Assembly (NCBI GenBank): GCA_020831805.1
Contig: JAFIFX010000003.1
Location: 244,011 to 308,010, forward strand
Length of the DNA stretch: 64,000 bases
From: Planctomycetota bacterium
GTDB taxonomy: Bacteria; Planctomycetota; Phycisphaerae; Phycisphaerales; UBA1924
Direction of reading: 5' to 3'
Shown: positions 1-7,097 of the stretch, piece by piece
How the letters are laid out: every line of letters starts with the position of its first letter
How positions within the stretch are numbered: position 1 is the stretch's first letter
The notes under the pieces: generated by a model
What the model saw: the letters and a program-made list of their open reading frames with translations, nothing else
Databases searched by the model: none
Told to the model about the DNA's origin: nothing
Program-made: the position numbers and the translations under genes

Positions 1-1097
1 TGGAGCTTCTCGCGGTCGTAATCGGAGGTCGAGGTCTCGATCTCGCGTCGGATCTGCTCGATGCGGGCCTGGATGTCCTTGGTGTCGCCGGCGCCCTCGA
101 TGATGGTCGTGGTGTCGGCGGTGACCTCGATCTTCTTGGCCAAGCCGAGCTGCTTGAGTTCGATCTTGTCCAGCTCGACGGCGAGGTCCTTCATGAACGC
201 GGTGCCGCCGGTCAGGGTGGCGATGTCCTGGAGCATGGCCTTGCGCCGGTCGCCGTAGCCGGGGGCCTTGACGGCCGCGACCTGCAGCGTGCCGCGGAGC
301 TTGTTGATGACCAGGGTGCTCAGGGCCTCGCCGGTGATGTCCTCGGCGATGATGAGCAGGGGCTTCTTGGCGCCCATGACCTTCTCGAGCAGGGGCACGA
401 GCTTGGCGATGTTGTCGATCTTGTCCTCGTGGACGAGGACGAGCGCCTTCTCGAAGGCGACGGTCATGTCCTCGACATCGGTGACGAAGTTGGGGGACAA
501 GTAGCCGCGGTCGAACTGCATGCCCTCGACGACGGTGACCTCGGTCTCGAGGCCCTTGCCCTCTTCGACGGTGATGACGCCGTCCTTGCCGACGCGCTCG
601 AAGGCGTCGGCCATGATCTTGCCGGTCTCGGGGTCGTTGTTGGCCGAGATGCTGGCGACGGACTGGATGTCCTTCTTGCCGCTGACGGGCTTGGCCATCG
701 CGTCGATGGAGGCGCTGGCCAGCTCGATGCCCTTCTTCATGCCGCGGACTAGGCCGTTGGCGTCCACGCCGGCGGCGATGTAGCGCAGGCCCTCCTTGAA
801 GAGGGCCTCGGCCAGGACGGTGGCGGTGGTGGTGCCGTCGCCGGCCACATCGGAGGTCTTGCTGGAGGCCTCCTTGACCAGGCGGGCCCCCATGTTCTCC
901 GCCTTGTCGGACAGCTCGAGTTCCTCGGCGACGGTCACGCCGTCCTTGGTCACGGTCGGGCCGCCCCAGGACTTGTCGATGACCGCGTTGCGGCCGCGGG
1001 GGCCGAGGGTGGCCTTGACGGCCGCGGCGAGTTTTTCCACCCCGGCGAGCAGGGCCTGCCGGGCCTCGAGATCGAAGGTCAGTTCTTTGGATGCCAT
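1..1097 (-). CDS. groL: Chaperonin GroEL (60 kDa chaperonin), C-terminal part cut by window edge
   Basis: This is the cytoplasmic ATP-dependent folding chaperonin, which forms double seven-membered rings with GroES. The visible 365 residues start MASKELTFD and carry the ATP-binding signature [11 protein letters not shown], the DGVTVA loop and [11 protein letters not shown], followed by most of the apical domain. About 545 residues are usual, so the last third lies beyond the left edge. The start ATG (complement of 1095-1097) follows a GGAGAA ribosome site. No groES lies directly upstream, because the neighbour on that side is divergent nuoA, so this is not a groES-groEL operon at its 5' end. 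I saw no CIRCE inverted repeat in the upstream region. Confidence 0.97.
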   Translation of the reverse strand, partial: MASKELTFDLEARQALLAGVEKLAAAVKATLGPRGRNAVIDKSWGGPTVTKDGVTVAEELELSDKAENMGARLVKEASSKTSDVAGDGTTTATVLAEALFKEGLRYIAAGVDANGLVRGMKKGIELASASIDAMAKPVSGKKDIQSVASISANNDPETGKIMADAFERVGKDGVITVEEGKGLETEVTVVEGMQFDRGYLSPNFVTDVEDMTVAFEKALVLVHEDKIDNIAKLVPLLEKVMGAKKPLLIIAEDITGEALSTLVINKLRGTLQVAAVKAPGYGDRRKAMLQDIATLTGGTAFMKDLAVELDKIELKQLGLAKKIEVTADTTTIIEGAGDTKDIQARIEQIRREIETSTSDYDREKL

Positions 1098-1422
1098 GGG
1101 CTGTTCTCCAGAAGCGGCGGGCCTTGCCCGGCCCGCGTGCGTCGTCGTTGAACCCGGGGTCCGAGCGGACCGCGGGCCAAGAAGAGAGGCAAGCCCTGTG
1201 CCAAATGAAACCGCCCCCATCCCGACCGCCGCACGCTCCCCCGGCCCTGGGGGCTGCCGGGCGGCGTCGAGCAGGCCCGGCCGCCTGCCAATCCGGCAGT
1301 CTGGCCGGCGTCGCACCCCCTTCGCGGCCAGATCCCGCCCCACGCCACGAAAAACCGACTCGGACCGGGCCGGCGGCTATCATGCCACCCGTCCAAGGAA
1401 GGACCACCCGGAGCGCGGCCTC
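1098..1422. other. Divergent groEL/nuoA intergenic region
   Basis: This 325-bp gap between divergent groEL and nuoA holds no convincing gene. A GCGGGCC/GGCCCGC hairpin (1117-1123 with 1130-1136) lies in the presumed groEL leader. A TATCAT hexamer at 1378-1383 is a possible -10 for nuoA about 40 nt before its start. Long overlapping frames exist on both strands, but their composition is what high GC alone produces. Confidence 0.5.
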
Positions 1423-1818
1423 ATGACCACCCTCGCCTACGCGGACCCGTCCCCGTACCTGCCCATCTTCTTCATGATTCTCGCCGCGATCGGATTCGCG
1501 GTCCTGAACATCGCGGGCTCGTTCATCCTCGGGCCGAAGCGGCTCGGCGACCGGAAGGGCGAGACCTACGAGTCGGGCATGACCCCCATCGGGACGGCCC
1601 GCAAGCGGTTCAATGTCCGGTTCTACCTCATCGCGATGGTCTTCCTCGTCTTCGATGTGGAAATCATCTTCCTCTACCCCTGGGCGGCGACCTACACCCT
1701 GCTGGATCCGGGAAGCGAGCAGAGCCTCGTCTGGCTGGGCCGTATCCTGTTCTTCTTATTCACCACGGTGGTGGCCTACCTGTACGGCTACCGCAAGGGT
1801 GTGTTCAAGTTCGACTGA
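1423..1818 (+). CDS. nuoA: NADH-quinone oxidoreductase subunit A
   Basis: This is a small membrane subunit of respiratory complex I, which passes electrons from NADH to quinone and pumps protons. The 131-residue product has three transmembrane stretches (about 10-33, 65-85 and 97-118). It also has the family hallmarks [20 protein letters not shown] and the [13 protein letters not shown] segment, with the conserved Asp and Glu in the second helix. The ATG at 1423 was chosen because a GGAG ribosome site lies 9 nt upstream and the frame before it has no family similarity. nuoA normally heads a nuoA-N operon, but the next genes here are unrelated, so the remaining subunits must lie elsewhere. Confidence 0.95.
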   Translation: MTTLAYADPSPYLPIFFMILAAIGFAVLNIAGSFILGPKRLGDRKGETYESGMTPIGTARKRFNVRFYLIAMVFLVFDVEIIFLYPWAATYTLLDPGSEQSLVWLGRILFFLFTTVVAYLYGYRKGVFKFD

Positions 1819-1842
1819 CCCCCCGCGCCTCCGCCGCTGTCG

Positions 1843-1870
1843 GCCCGCCGGGATCTCGACGCCGGCGGGC
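1843..1870 (+). terminator. Strong GC hairpin after nuoA
   Basis: GCCCGCCGG (1843-1851) pairs perfectly with CCGGCGGGC (1862-1870) around a 10-nt loop, 24 nt past the nuoA stop. No T-tract follows, so it is either a non-canonical terminator or an mRNA-stabilising 3' hairpin. Confidence 0.3.
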
Positions 1871-1889
1871 TGCGTACAGCCACTGACCC

Positions 1890-2357
1890 ATGGAAGCCGC
1901 CATCCCCAGCCGACCCGAGCGGACGACCCCGCTGAGGGCCCACCCGGGCGAGCGGATGCTGGCCGGAGCGATCGCGTTGGGCAGCCTGACGGTGCTCACG
2001 ATCGCCGCGTGGCTCAACCCGTCCGAACGCGGTCACGGCACGCACACCCAGATCGGCCTGCCCCCCTGTTCGTGGGCGATCTGGTTCGACAAGCCGTGCC
2101 TGACCTGCGGCATGACCACGGCGTTCTCGTACTCGGGTGAAGGCCGGTGGATCACCGCGTTTCTCACCCAGCCCGCGGGAGCGATCCTGAGCCTGATGAC
2201 CGCGACCGCATTCTGGCTCGCGGCCCATGTTGCCCTGACCGGCAGCCGCCTGTCGCCCATGACCGCCTGGCTGATCCGGCCCCGGACGGTCGCGATCCTG
2301 ATCGGCGGGCTTCTGCTGGCCTGGGTCTATAAGATCCTGAGCTGGAACCCGGTCTGA
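1890..2357 (+). CDS. DUF2752 family membrane protein
   Basis: This is a 155-residue membrane protein of unknown function. It carries the DUF2752 core PCLTCGMTTAF (about residues 69-79), a CxxCGxT-type motif that the family places next to a membrane helix. Hydrophobic segments lie near 26-42, 93-115 and 129-148. The Cys pair suggests metal or redox chemistry, but no activity is established for the family. It is followed by a lipoprotein gene about 40 nt downstream and may be co-transcribed with it. Confidence 0.8.
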   Translation: MEAAIPSRPERTTPLRAHPGERMLAGAIALGSLTVLTIAAWLNPSERGHGTHTQIGLPPCSWAIWFDKPCLTCGMTTAFSYSGEGRWITAFLTQPAGAILSLMTATAFWLAAHVALTGSRLSPMTAWLIRPRTVAILIGGLLLAWVYKILSWNPV

Positions 2358-2397
2358 TCCCGCCTCTCCCCCCACTGGACCCACGAAGGGACCGCGC

Positions 2398-3072
2398 ATG
2401 ATGATTGCCAAGCGATTCTGGCCTTCCGTCGCCGCCACGCTGCTGATGGGCCTGAGCGTGCTGTGCGTCCCGGGCTGCGTCATCCCCGCCGCGATCGGCG
2501 GCATGGCCGAGTCCTACCACCGCACCGGGTCGAGCAAGGTGCAGGCCCAGTACCGAGGGATCGAGGGCAAGTCGTTCGCCGTGGTCGCGACCGCCAGCCG
2601 CCTGATCGAGGCCGAGCACGCCGGGCTGACCGCACGCCTGATCCAACGCGTCAACGACCGCCTGATCATCAACGCCAACCCGTCGTACGCGATCCCCAGC
2701 GGGGATCTGATCACTGTGCTGTTCAACACGCCCCAGTGGCCCGCGATGACGCGGGGCGAGGTGGCCGAGATGCTCGGCGTCGAACGGCTCGTCGTCATCG
2801 AGATCATTGACTACAGCCTCCACGAACCCGGCAACCAGTACCTCTGGGACGGCGTGGCCTCCGCGATGGTCTCGGTTTACGAAGCCGACTCGGGCATGCC
2901 GGATGATCCGATCTTCGAGCGGGCCATCCGCGTCGCCTTCCCGGACGCCCGCGGCTTTATGCGGATCGATATCCCCGAGGAGGTCGTGACCACCGAGCTG
3001 TCCAACCGGCTGGTCAACCGCATCGCGTGGCTGTTCTACGACCACATGGAACCCAACGCCCTGCCGTACTGA
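2398..3072 (+). CDS. Predicted lipoprotein, paralogue of the next gene
   Basis: This 224-residue protein has a signal sequence ending in a lipobox-like VPGC (Cys about 27), so it is probably a lipid-anchored envelope protein. A GAAGGGA ribosome site precedes the ATG. The body (a nucleotide-binding-like beta start SFAVVATAS, then ...VAEMLGVERLVVIEIIDYSL) has the same layout as the following gene: signal and Cys, a short linker, a conserved domain opening on an alpha/beta unit, a 'GADVVIY/GVERLVVIE' strand and a C-terminal helix near FYDHM or FYRHE. I do not recognise the family. Confidence 0.7.
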   Translation: MMIAKRFWPSVAATLLMGLSVLCVPGCVIPAAIGGMAESYHRTGSSKVQAQYRGIEGKSFAVVATASRLIEAEHAGLTARLIQRVNDRLIINANPSYAIPSGDLITVLFNTPQWPAMTRGEVAEMLGVERLVVIEIIDYSLHEPGNQYLWDGVASAMVSVYEADSGMPDDPIFERAIRVAFPDARGFMRIDIPEEVVTTELSNRLVNRIAWLFYDHMEPNALPY

Positions 3073-3097
3073 GCCGCTCGAAAGCCGAGGAACCGCC

Positions 3098-3754
3098 ATG
3101 ATGAACCTCTCTCGCGTCCCGATCGTCTTCCTCGCCATGCTCTTCGCGTTTGTCGCCGGTGTGCCCGGTTGCAACATCGTCGCCCCCGCCGCGTACGCGA
3201 TCCACGGCCCCGGGAAGGTCGACCCGGTCTTTGCCCTCGACAAGGAGCGCACCGCGGTCATTTTTATCGATGATCCTTCGAGCAAGGTCGCGCAGCGCCG
3301 GCTCCGCCATTCGATGGCCGACACCGCGTCGCGCACCCTCCTTCAGAAGAAGGTCGTCAACGATGTGATCGATTCCCGGACCATCCTCAACGCGGCCTCC
3401 AAGGAGCGTCACGGGGACCGCATGAGCATCACCGAACTCGGCCGGGCCGCCGGCGCTGATGTCGTGATCTACGCGGTCGTGACCAACTTCTCCCTCACGG
3501 CCGAAGAAGGGACCTTCGTCCCCACCACGACCATGCGCGTGAAGATCATCGATGTGGCACAGGGCCAGCGGGTCTGGCCCGCCTCGGAAGCCGGTTACCT
3601 GCTCGAGGTCCGCCTTCCCCAGCGCCCCAGCTCGCTGACCCAGGATCGCGCCCGCCTGAACATGGAAGCCCAACTGGCCGAACGCAGCGGCGTGGCGCTG
3701 GCCCAGCTCTTCTACCGCCACGAGATCACCGAATCGGCCGCACGCGGACGGTGA
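3098..3754 (+). CDS. Predicted lipoprotein, paralogue of the preceding gene
   Basis: This is a 218-residue product with a signal peptide and lipobox GVPGC (Cys about 25), GAGGA upstream of the ATG and 25 nt from the preceding paralogue. The domain includes RTAVIFIDDPSS, ELGRAAGADVVIYAVV and a C-terminal LAQLFYRHE. It aligns in order with the upstream protein despite low identity, which suggests an old tandem duplication. The function is unknown. The stop overlaps the GTG of the next gene (GTGA), so the two are probably translationally coupled. Confidence 0.7.
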   Translation: MMNLSRVPIVFLAMLFAFVAGVPGCNIVAPAAYAIHGPGKVDPVFALDKERTAVIFIDDPSSKVAQRRLRHSMADTASRTLLQKKVVNDVIDSRTILNAASKERHGDRMSITELGRAAGADVVIYAVVTNFSLTAEEGTFVPTTTMRVKIIDVAQGQRVWPASEAGYLLEVRLPQRPSSLTQDRARLNMEAQLAERSGVALAQLFYRHEITESAARGR

Positions 3755-4755
3755 ACGCGCTGCCCAGCCAACCCGCCACCCTGCACCTCGTCGGTGTGCC
3801 CGGCACCGACCGGCCGACGATCTATGACCACGGCCGGCTCGCCCCCCCCCTGCTGCTGGCGGCCGCGCTCCGCCACGGGCTGACGCCCCGGGGGCCGGTT
3901 GTCATTGTCGGCCCCGCCGGCGCGACCGCCGCCGCCGAATCCTGCGGCCTCACACCCGACGAACGGATCGCACCCCCGATCGGCGAGCCCTGGCTGGCAA
4001 GGCCCTCCCTGCGCCGGCACGCGAGGCGACTGGATCGGCTGGTCTGCTGGTCCGACGAGCTGGCTCCCCTGGCCCGTCGCATGGCCCCGGAGGTCCATCT
4101 GATCTCCACGCGGCCCGGCCGCTGCCTGCTCGGACCGCGTCAGTTCGCCCGGGTGCTGACCGTCGCCGAACACGACGCGATCGCCTGGCGCATCCGAGGC
4201 GGCAGCCCCGAGGTCGCGCCGGACTGGATCGACGCCCTGCGCGAGCCGACCGATGCACCGCGGGCGCCGTCGGTACGAGCCGCGACCGGGATCGGCCACA
4301 GCCCCCTGCTGATCGCCGCGCTGACCGATCACCCCGGCATGACCGACGCACGCGGGCTCGCGTTCCTGCTCAGCGTGCTCCACACGACCGGCTACCCCGT
4401 CTGCGGCCTCGTGCCGTCCATCTCGGCCAACGCCCACGCGGCCCGACGGCACATCCGCGGCCTGGTCAGCCGCTATCCCCTGCTGGTCACCGAGCGCCCC
4501 ATCATCGATCATCTCCACGAGATCGATGTCGTCACCATGCCGGAGGAAGACAAGACAGGCGCGAGCATGATCCTCGAAGCAGTGGCGACGGCGCGTGGCT
4601 GCCGCGTAATCCGCCTGAGTCACCGGGGCAAGGCCGGGCTCAAGAGCACGCCCGGCGAGGTCGCACCGATCCTCGAAACCCTCGACGCGATCATGGCCGA
4701 TCGCCCTGATCCCGCCCACCAAGCCCCATCCGATGCCGAGCCCGCACATGCCTGA
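3751..4755 (+). CDS. Possible GT-B type glycosyltransferase
   Basis: This is a 334-residue soluble protein starting at a GTG that overlaps the upstream stop. I cannot name the family. The N-terminal half has two short Rossmann-like strands (GPVVIVGPAGA; RLDRLVCWSDELAPLAR). The C-terminal half reads IDHLHEIDVVTMPEEDKTGASMILEAVATARGCRVIRL. This has the order seen at the donor-sugar site of GT4-like enzymes: a strand, an E-x7-E-like acidic stretch, LEA-A and a strand ending in V-I. That points to a diverged glycosyltransferase and is inference only. The 3' end overlaps the phosphatase gene by 23 nt. Confidence 0.45.
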   Translation: MNALPSQPATLHLVGVPGTDRPTIYDHGRLAPPLLLAAALRHGLTPRGPVVIVGPAGATAAAESCGLTPDERIAPPIGEPWLARPSLRRHARRLDRLVCWSDELAPLARRMAPEVHLISTRPGRCLLGPRQFARVLTVAEHDAIAWRIRGGSPEVAPDWIDALREPTDAPRAPSVRAATGIGHSPLLIAALTDHPGMTDARGLAFLLSVLHTTGYPVCGLVPSISANAHAARRHIRGLVSRYPLLVTERPIIDHLHEIDVVTMPEEDKTGASMILEAVATARGCRVIRLSHRGKAGLKSTPGEVAPILETLDAIMADRPDPAHQAPSDAEPAHA

Positions 4756-5230
4756 CCGAGCCGATCACCCCGAGAGCACCGGCGTCCTGTTCGTCTGCCT
4801 TGGCAACATCTGCCGCAGCCCGCTGGCCGAGGGCATCTTCCTGCACCAGGCACGCCAACGCGACATGCTCGACCGGTTCCGCGTCGACTCCTGCGGCACC
4901 GGCGCCTGGCACGCGGGGGAACCCGCCGACCCGCGGTCGGTCGCGGTGGCGGCCAAGCACGGCATCGAGCTGCCCTCGATCGCCCGCCAGTTCGACCCCC
5001 GGCGCGACGCGGCTGAGTTCGACTGGATCATCGCGATGGACCGGCAGAACCAACACAACCTCATCAAGGCCGGCGCCCCCAAAGACCGCGTCCGCCTGAT
5101 GATGTCCTTCCACCCAGACCCGCCGGTGGAGGAGGTGCCCGACCCGTACTACGGCGGGCCGGACGGGTTCGACAAGGTGTACGAGATGCTCAGGGTGGCG
5201 TGCGAGGGAATATTGGATGATTTCGCCTGA
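4733..5230 (+). CDS. Low-molecular-weight protein-tyrosine phosphatase
   Basis: This is a cytoplasmic phosphatase that removes phosphate from tyrosines, or arginines in some homologues, through a cysteinyl-phosphate intermediate. The P-loop VCLGNICRS gives the nucleophile Cys and the binding Arg (CX5R-S), and DPYYGG supplies the general-acid Asp near residue 140. At 165 residues it is typical in length. Two in-frame ATGs (4733 and 4748) are possible; conserved sequence starts after both. It sits at the end of a run of overlapping genes with the glycosyltransferase-like protein. In many bacteria such phosphatases accompany polysaccharide synthesis, which fits but does not prove a role here. 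Confidence 0.92.
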   Translation: MPSPHMPDRADHPESTGVLFVCLGNICRSPLAEGIFLHQARQRDMLDRFRVDSCGTGAWHAGEPADPRSVAVAAKHGIELPSIARQFDPRRDAAEFDWIIAMDRQNQHNLIKAGAPKDRVRLMMSFHPDPPVEEVPDPYYGGPDGFDKVYEMLRVACEGILDDFA

Positions 5231-5738
5231 CGAAACGGCGGAGCTGCATCTCGTAGCGCTGCGTTTGGCCATCAAGCCGAACGACCTGCAGTGGCAGTCT
5301 CAAGCGACTGACTGGATCGAAGCGAGGCTGAATCAAGGCGATAGCACGCCCGCAATGATTCGTTTTTCGATCGATCAGTACGACGATGACTTTCGCTTCT
5401 CGATCCCCAACCGAGTCCGCGAAATCCTCCGGGAACTCGGGCACGAGTACAAAGCCTATGGCGACCCCAGCCTTGCTTGGAGGGAGATCGCCCGTCTCTA
5501 CGCGACACAAGTTGTTTCAGCAGAGGACCCGTATCCAACCTTCGTGAAGTGGAGCAATGAACCCGTTTACGACCCGTCTTATTCGGATCCGATATTCCAA
5601 ATACGTGTCGACTTCGGCTGGGAGTACGACTCGCAAACGCATCCCTACGACCCGTATTCCGAACCAGACCGAAAACGCAAAACGGATTTACGGCTCATCG
5701 CCGCGTGCAAAGCACTGTTACGGACACTGAAAAGTTGA
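5217..5738 (+). CDS. Hypothetical protein, low GC
   Basis: This 173-residue protein resembles no family I know. It is acidic and rich in Tyr, Asp and Trp (FSIDQYDDDFRFSIP; DPYSEPDRKRKTDLR), with no signal peptide or membrane segment. It starts 14 nt inside the phosphatase gene, and its stop abuts that of convergent sucB. Base composition drops to roughly 53% GC with codons such as TTT, ATT and CAA that the neighbours avoid, so it was probably acquired by transfer. The size and composition resemble small immunity or cargo proteins, but nothing adjacent supports that. Confidence 0.65.
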   Translation: MISPDETAELHLVALRLAIKPNDLQWQSQATDWIEARLNQGDSTPAMIRFSIDQYDDDFRFSIPNRVREILRELGHEYKAYGDPSLAWREIARLYATQVVSAEDPYPTFVKWSNEPVYDPSYSDPIFQIRVDFGWEYDSQTHPYDPYSEPDRKRKTDLRLIAACKALLRTLKS

Positions 5739-7079
5739 TTACAGATCCAGCATCAGCCTGGCCGGGTCCTCGATCGCGTTCTTGATCGACACCAGGAACT
5801 GCACCGCCTCGGCGCCGTCCACAATGCGGTGGTCGTAGCTGAGGGCCAGGTACATCATGGGCCGCAGGGCGACCTGGCCGGACTTTTCCGGGTACTCGAC
5901 CGGGCGGCTCTTGATGGTGTGCATGCCAAGGATCGCCGACTGCGGCGGGTTGAGGATGGGGGTCGACATCAGGCTGCCGAACACGCCGCCGTTGGTGATG
6001 GTGAAGGTGCCGCCGGTCATCTCGGACAGCTCAAGCTTGCCGTCTTTGGCGCGGGCGCCGAAGTCCTTGATGGCCGATTCGATCTCGGCGAAGCTCATGT
6101 CCTCGGTGTTGCGGATCACGGGAACGACCAAGCCCTTGGGCCCGGCGACCGCGATGGCGATGTCCTGGTACTCGTGCCGCTCGATCGCGGGCTTGCCGTC
6201 GTCGCCGGCGACGATGTAGGCGTTGATCAGGGGGAACTTCTGCAGCCCCTGCGTGGCGGCCTTGACGAAGAAGGACATGAAGCCGAGCCCTATGCCGTGC
6301 TTCTTCTCGAAGGCTTCCTTGTGCTGCTTGCGCAGGTCCATGACCGCACCCATGTCCACCTCGTTGAAGGTGGTGAGCATCGCGGCGGTCTGCTGGGCCT
6401 CGACCAGGCGAGAGGCGATGCGCTGGCGGAGCGGGGTCATCTTCTCCTGACGGACCGAGCGGGAACCCGAGGCGGATTTCTGCTCACCGGCAGGCTTGGA
6501 CGCCGCGCCGTTGCTGCGGGTCTGGATGTAGGCGAGGACATCCTGCTCACGGATACGCCCGCCCGCGCCGGTGGCGGAAACCGATCCGAGATCGATGCCG
6601 TTGTCATCGGCCAGTTTGCGGGCCAGGGGGGTGGCCTTGTGCGAGCCGGCCGTGGCCGGCGGCTTGTCGCCGGAGCCGCTGTCCGGCTTCGGCTTGCTCT
6701 CTTCCTTGGACTTCTTCGCCTCGGGCTTTTCCTCGGGCGGAGCGGCGGTGGCCGTGCCGCCGCCGTCGGACTTGTCGTCGCCGCCGTCGCTCTTCTCGGA
6801 CTTCTCAGACTCCTTGGAAGAGCCGGAGGAGTCGGACTTGGCTGCGGACTCATCGATCTCGCCGACCACCGCACCGACCTCGACCTCGTCGCCCTCGGAG
6901 GCGCCGTGCTTGACCACGCCGGCGGCCGGCGCCGGAACCTCCATGGTCACCTTGTCGGTCTCGAGCTCAAGAACGGTCTGGTCACGCTCGACATACTCGC
7001 CGTCCTTGACGGACCAGGAGGCGATGACGCCTGATGTGACCGATTCGCCGATATTCGGGATGACGATCTTCGTGCCCAT
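5739..7079 (-). CDS. sucB: 2-oxoglutarate dehydrogenase E2, dihydrolipoyl succinyltransferase
   Basis: This E2 core of the 2-oxoglutarate dehydrogenase complex transfers succinyl groups from E1-bound ThDP through lipoate to CoA in the TCA cycle. In order it has one lipoyl domain with [11 protein letters not shown] (lipoyl-lysine at residue 43), a long Ser/Lys/Asp/Glu/Pro linker (about 78-145), a peripheral E1/E3-binding domain ([12 protein letters not shown], about 150-186) and the acyltransferase core. The core ends in SYDHRIVDG with catalytic His417 and Asp421. The 446 residues slightly exceed the usual 400-420 because of the linker. It lies 18 nt after sucA with a GAGG ribosome site; the E3 gene is not adjacent. 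Confidence 0.96.
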   Translation of the reverse strand: MGTKIVIPNIGESVTSGVIASWSVKDGEYVERDQTVLELETDKVTMEVPAPAAGVVKHGASEGDEVEVGAVVGEIDESAAKSDSSGSSKESEKSEKSDGGDDKSDGGGTATAAPPEEKPEAKKSKEESKPKPDSGSGDKPPATAGSHKATPLARKLADDNGIDLGSVSATGAGGRIREQDVLAYIQTRSNGAASKPAGEQKSASGSRSVRQEKMTPLRQRIASRLVEAQQTAAMLTTFNEVDMGAVMDLRKQHKEAFEKKHGIGLGFMSFFVKAATQGLQKFPLINAYIVAGDDGKPAIERHEYQDIAIAVAGPKGLVVPVIRNTEDMSFAEIESAIKDFGARAKDGKLELSEMTGGTFTITNGGVFGSLMSTPILNPPQSAILGMHTIKSRPVEYPEKSGQVALRPMMYLALSYDHRIVDGAEAVQFLVSIKNAIEDPARLMLDL

Positions 7080-7097
7080 GGATCCGCCTCGGTTCTC

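Noticed and set aside
1098..1422. A CIRCE heat-shock operator before groEL
   Set aside because: No TTAGCACTC/GAGTGCTAA-type inverted repeat is present in the gap.
1079..1426. Overlapping 105- and 111-residue frames across the groEL start and upstream region
   Set aside because: They run through the groEL start or upstream GC-rich DNA on both strands, have low-complexity Arg/Pro/Gly content and no ribosome site.
5829..7034. Long 401-residue plus-strand frame opposite sucB
   Set aside because: It is the antisense shadow of sucB; such frames arise because high GC makes antisense stops rare. Similar long frames oppose sucA, pstA, pstC, carA, the dockerin genes and panB.
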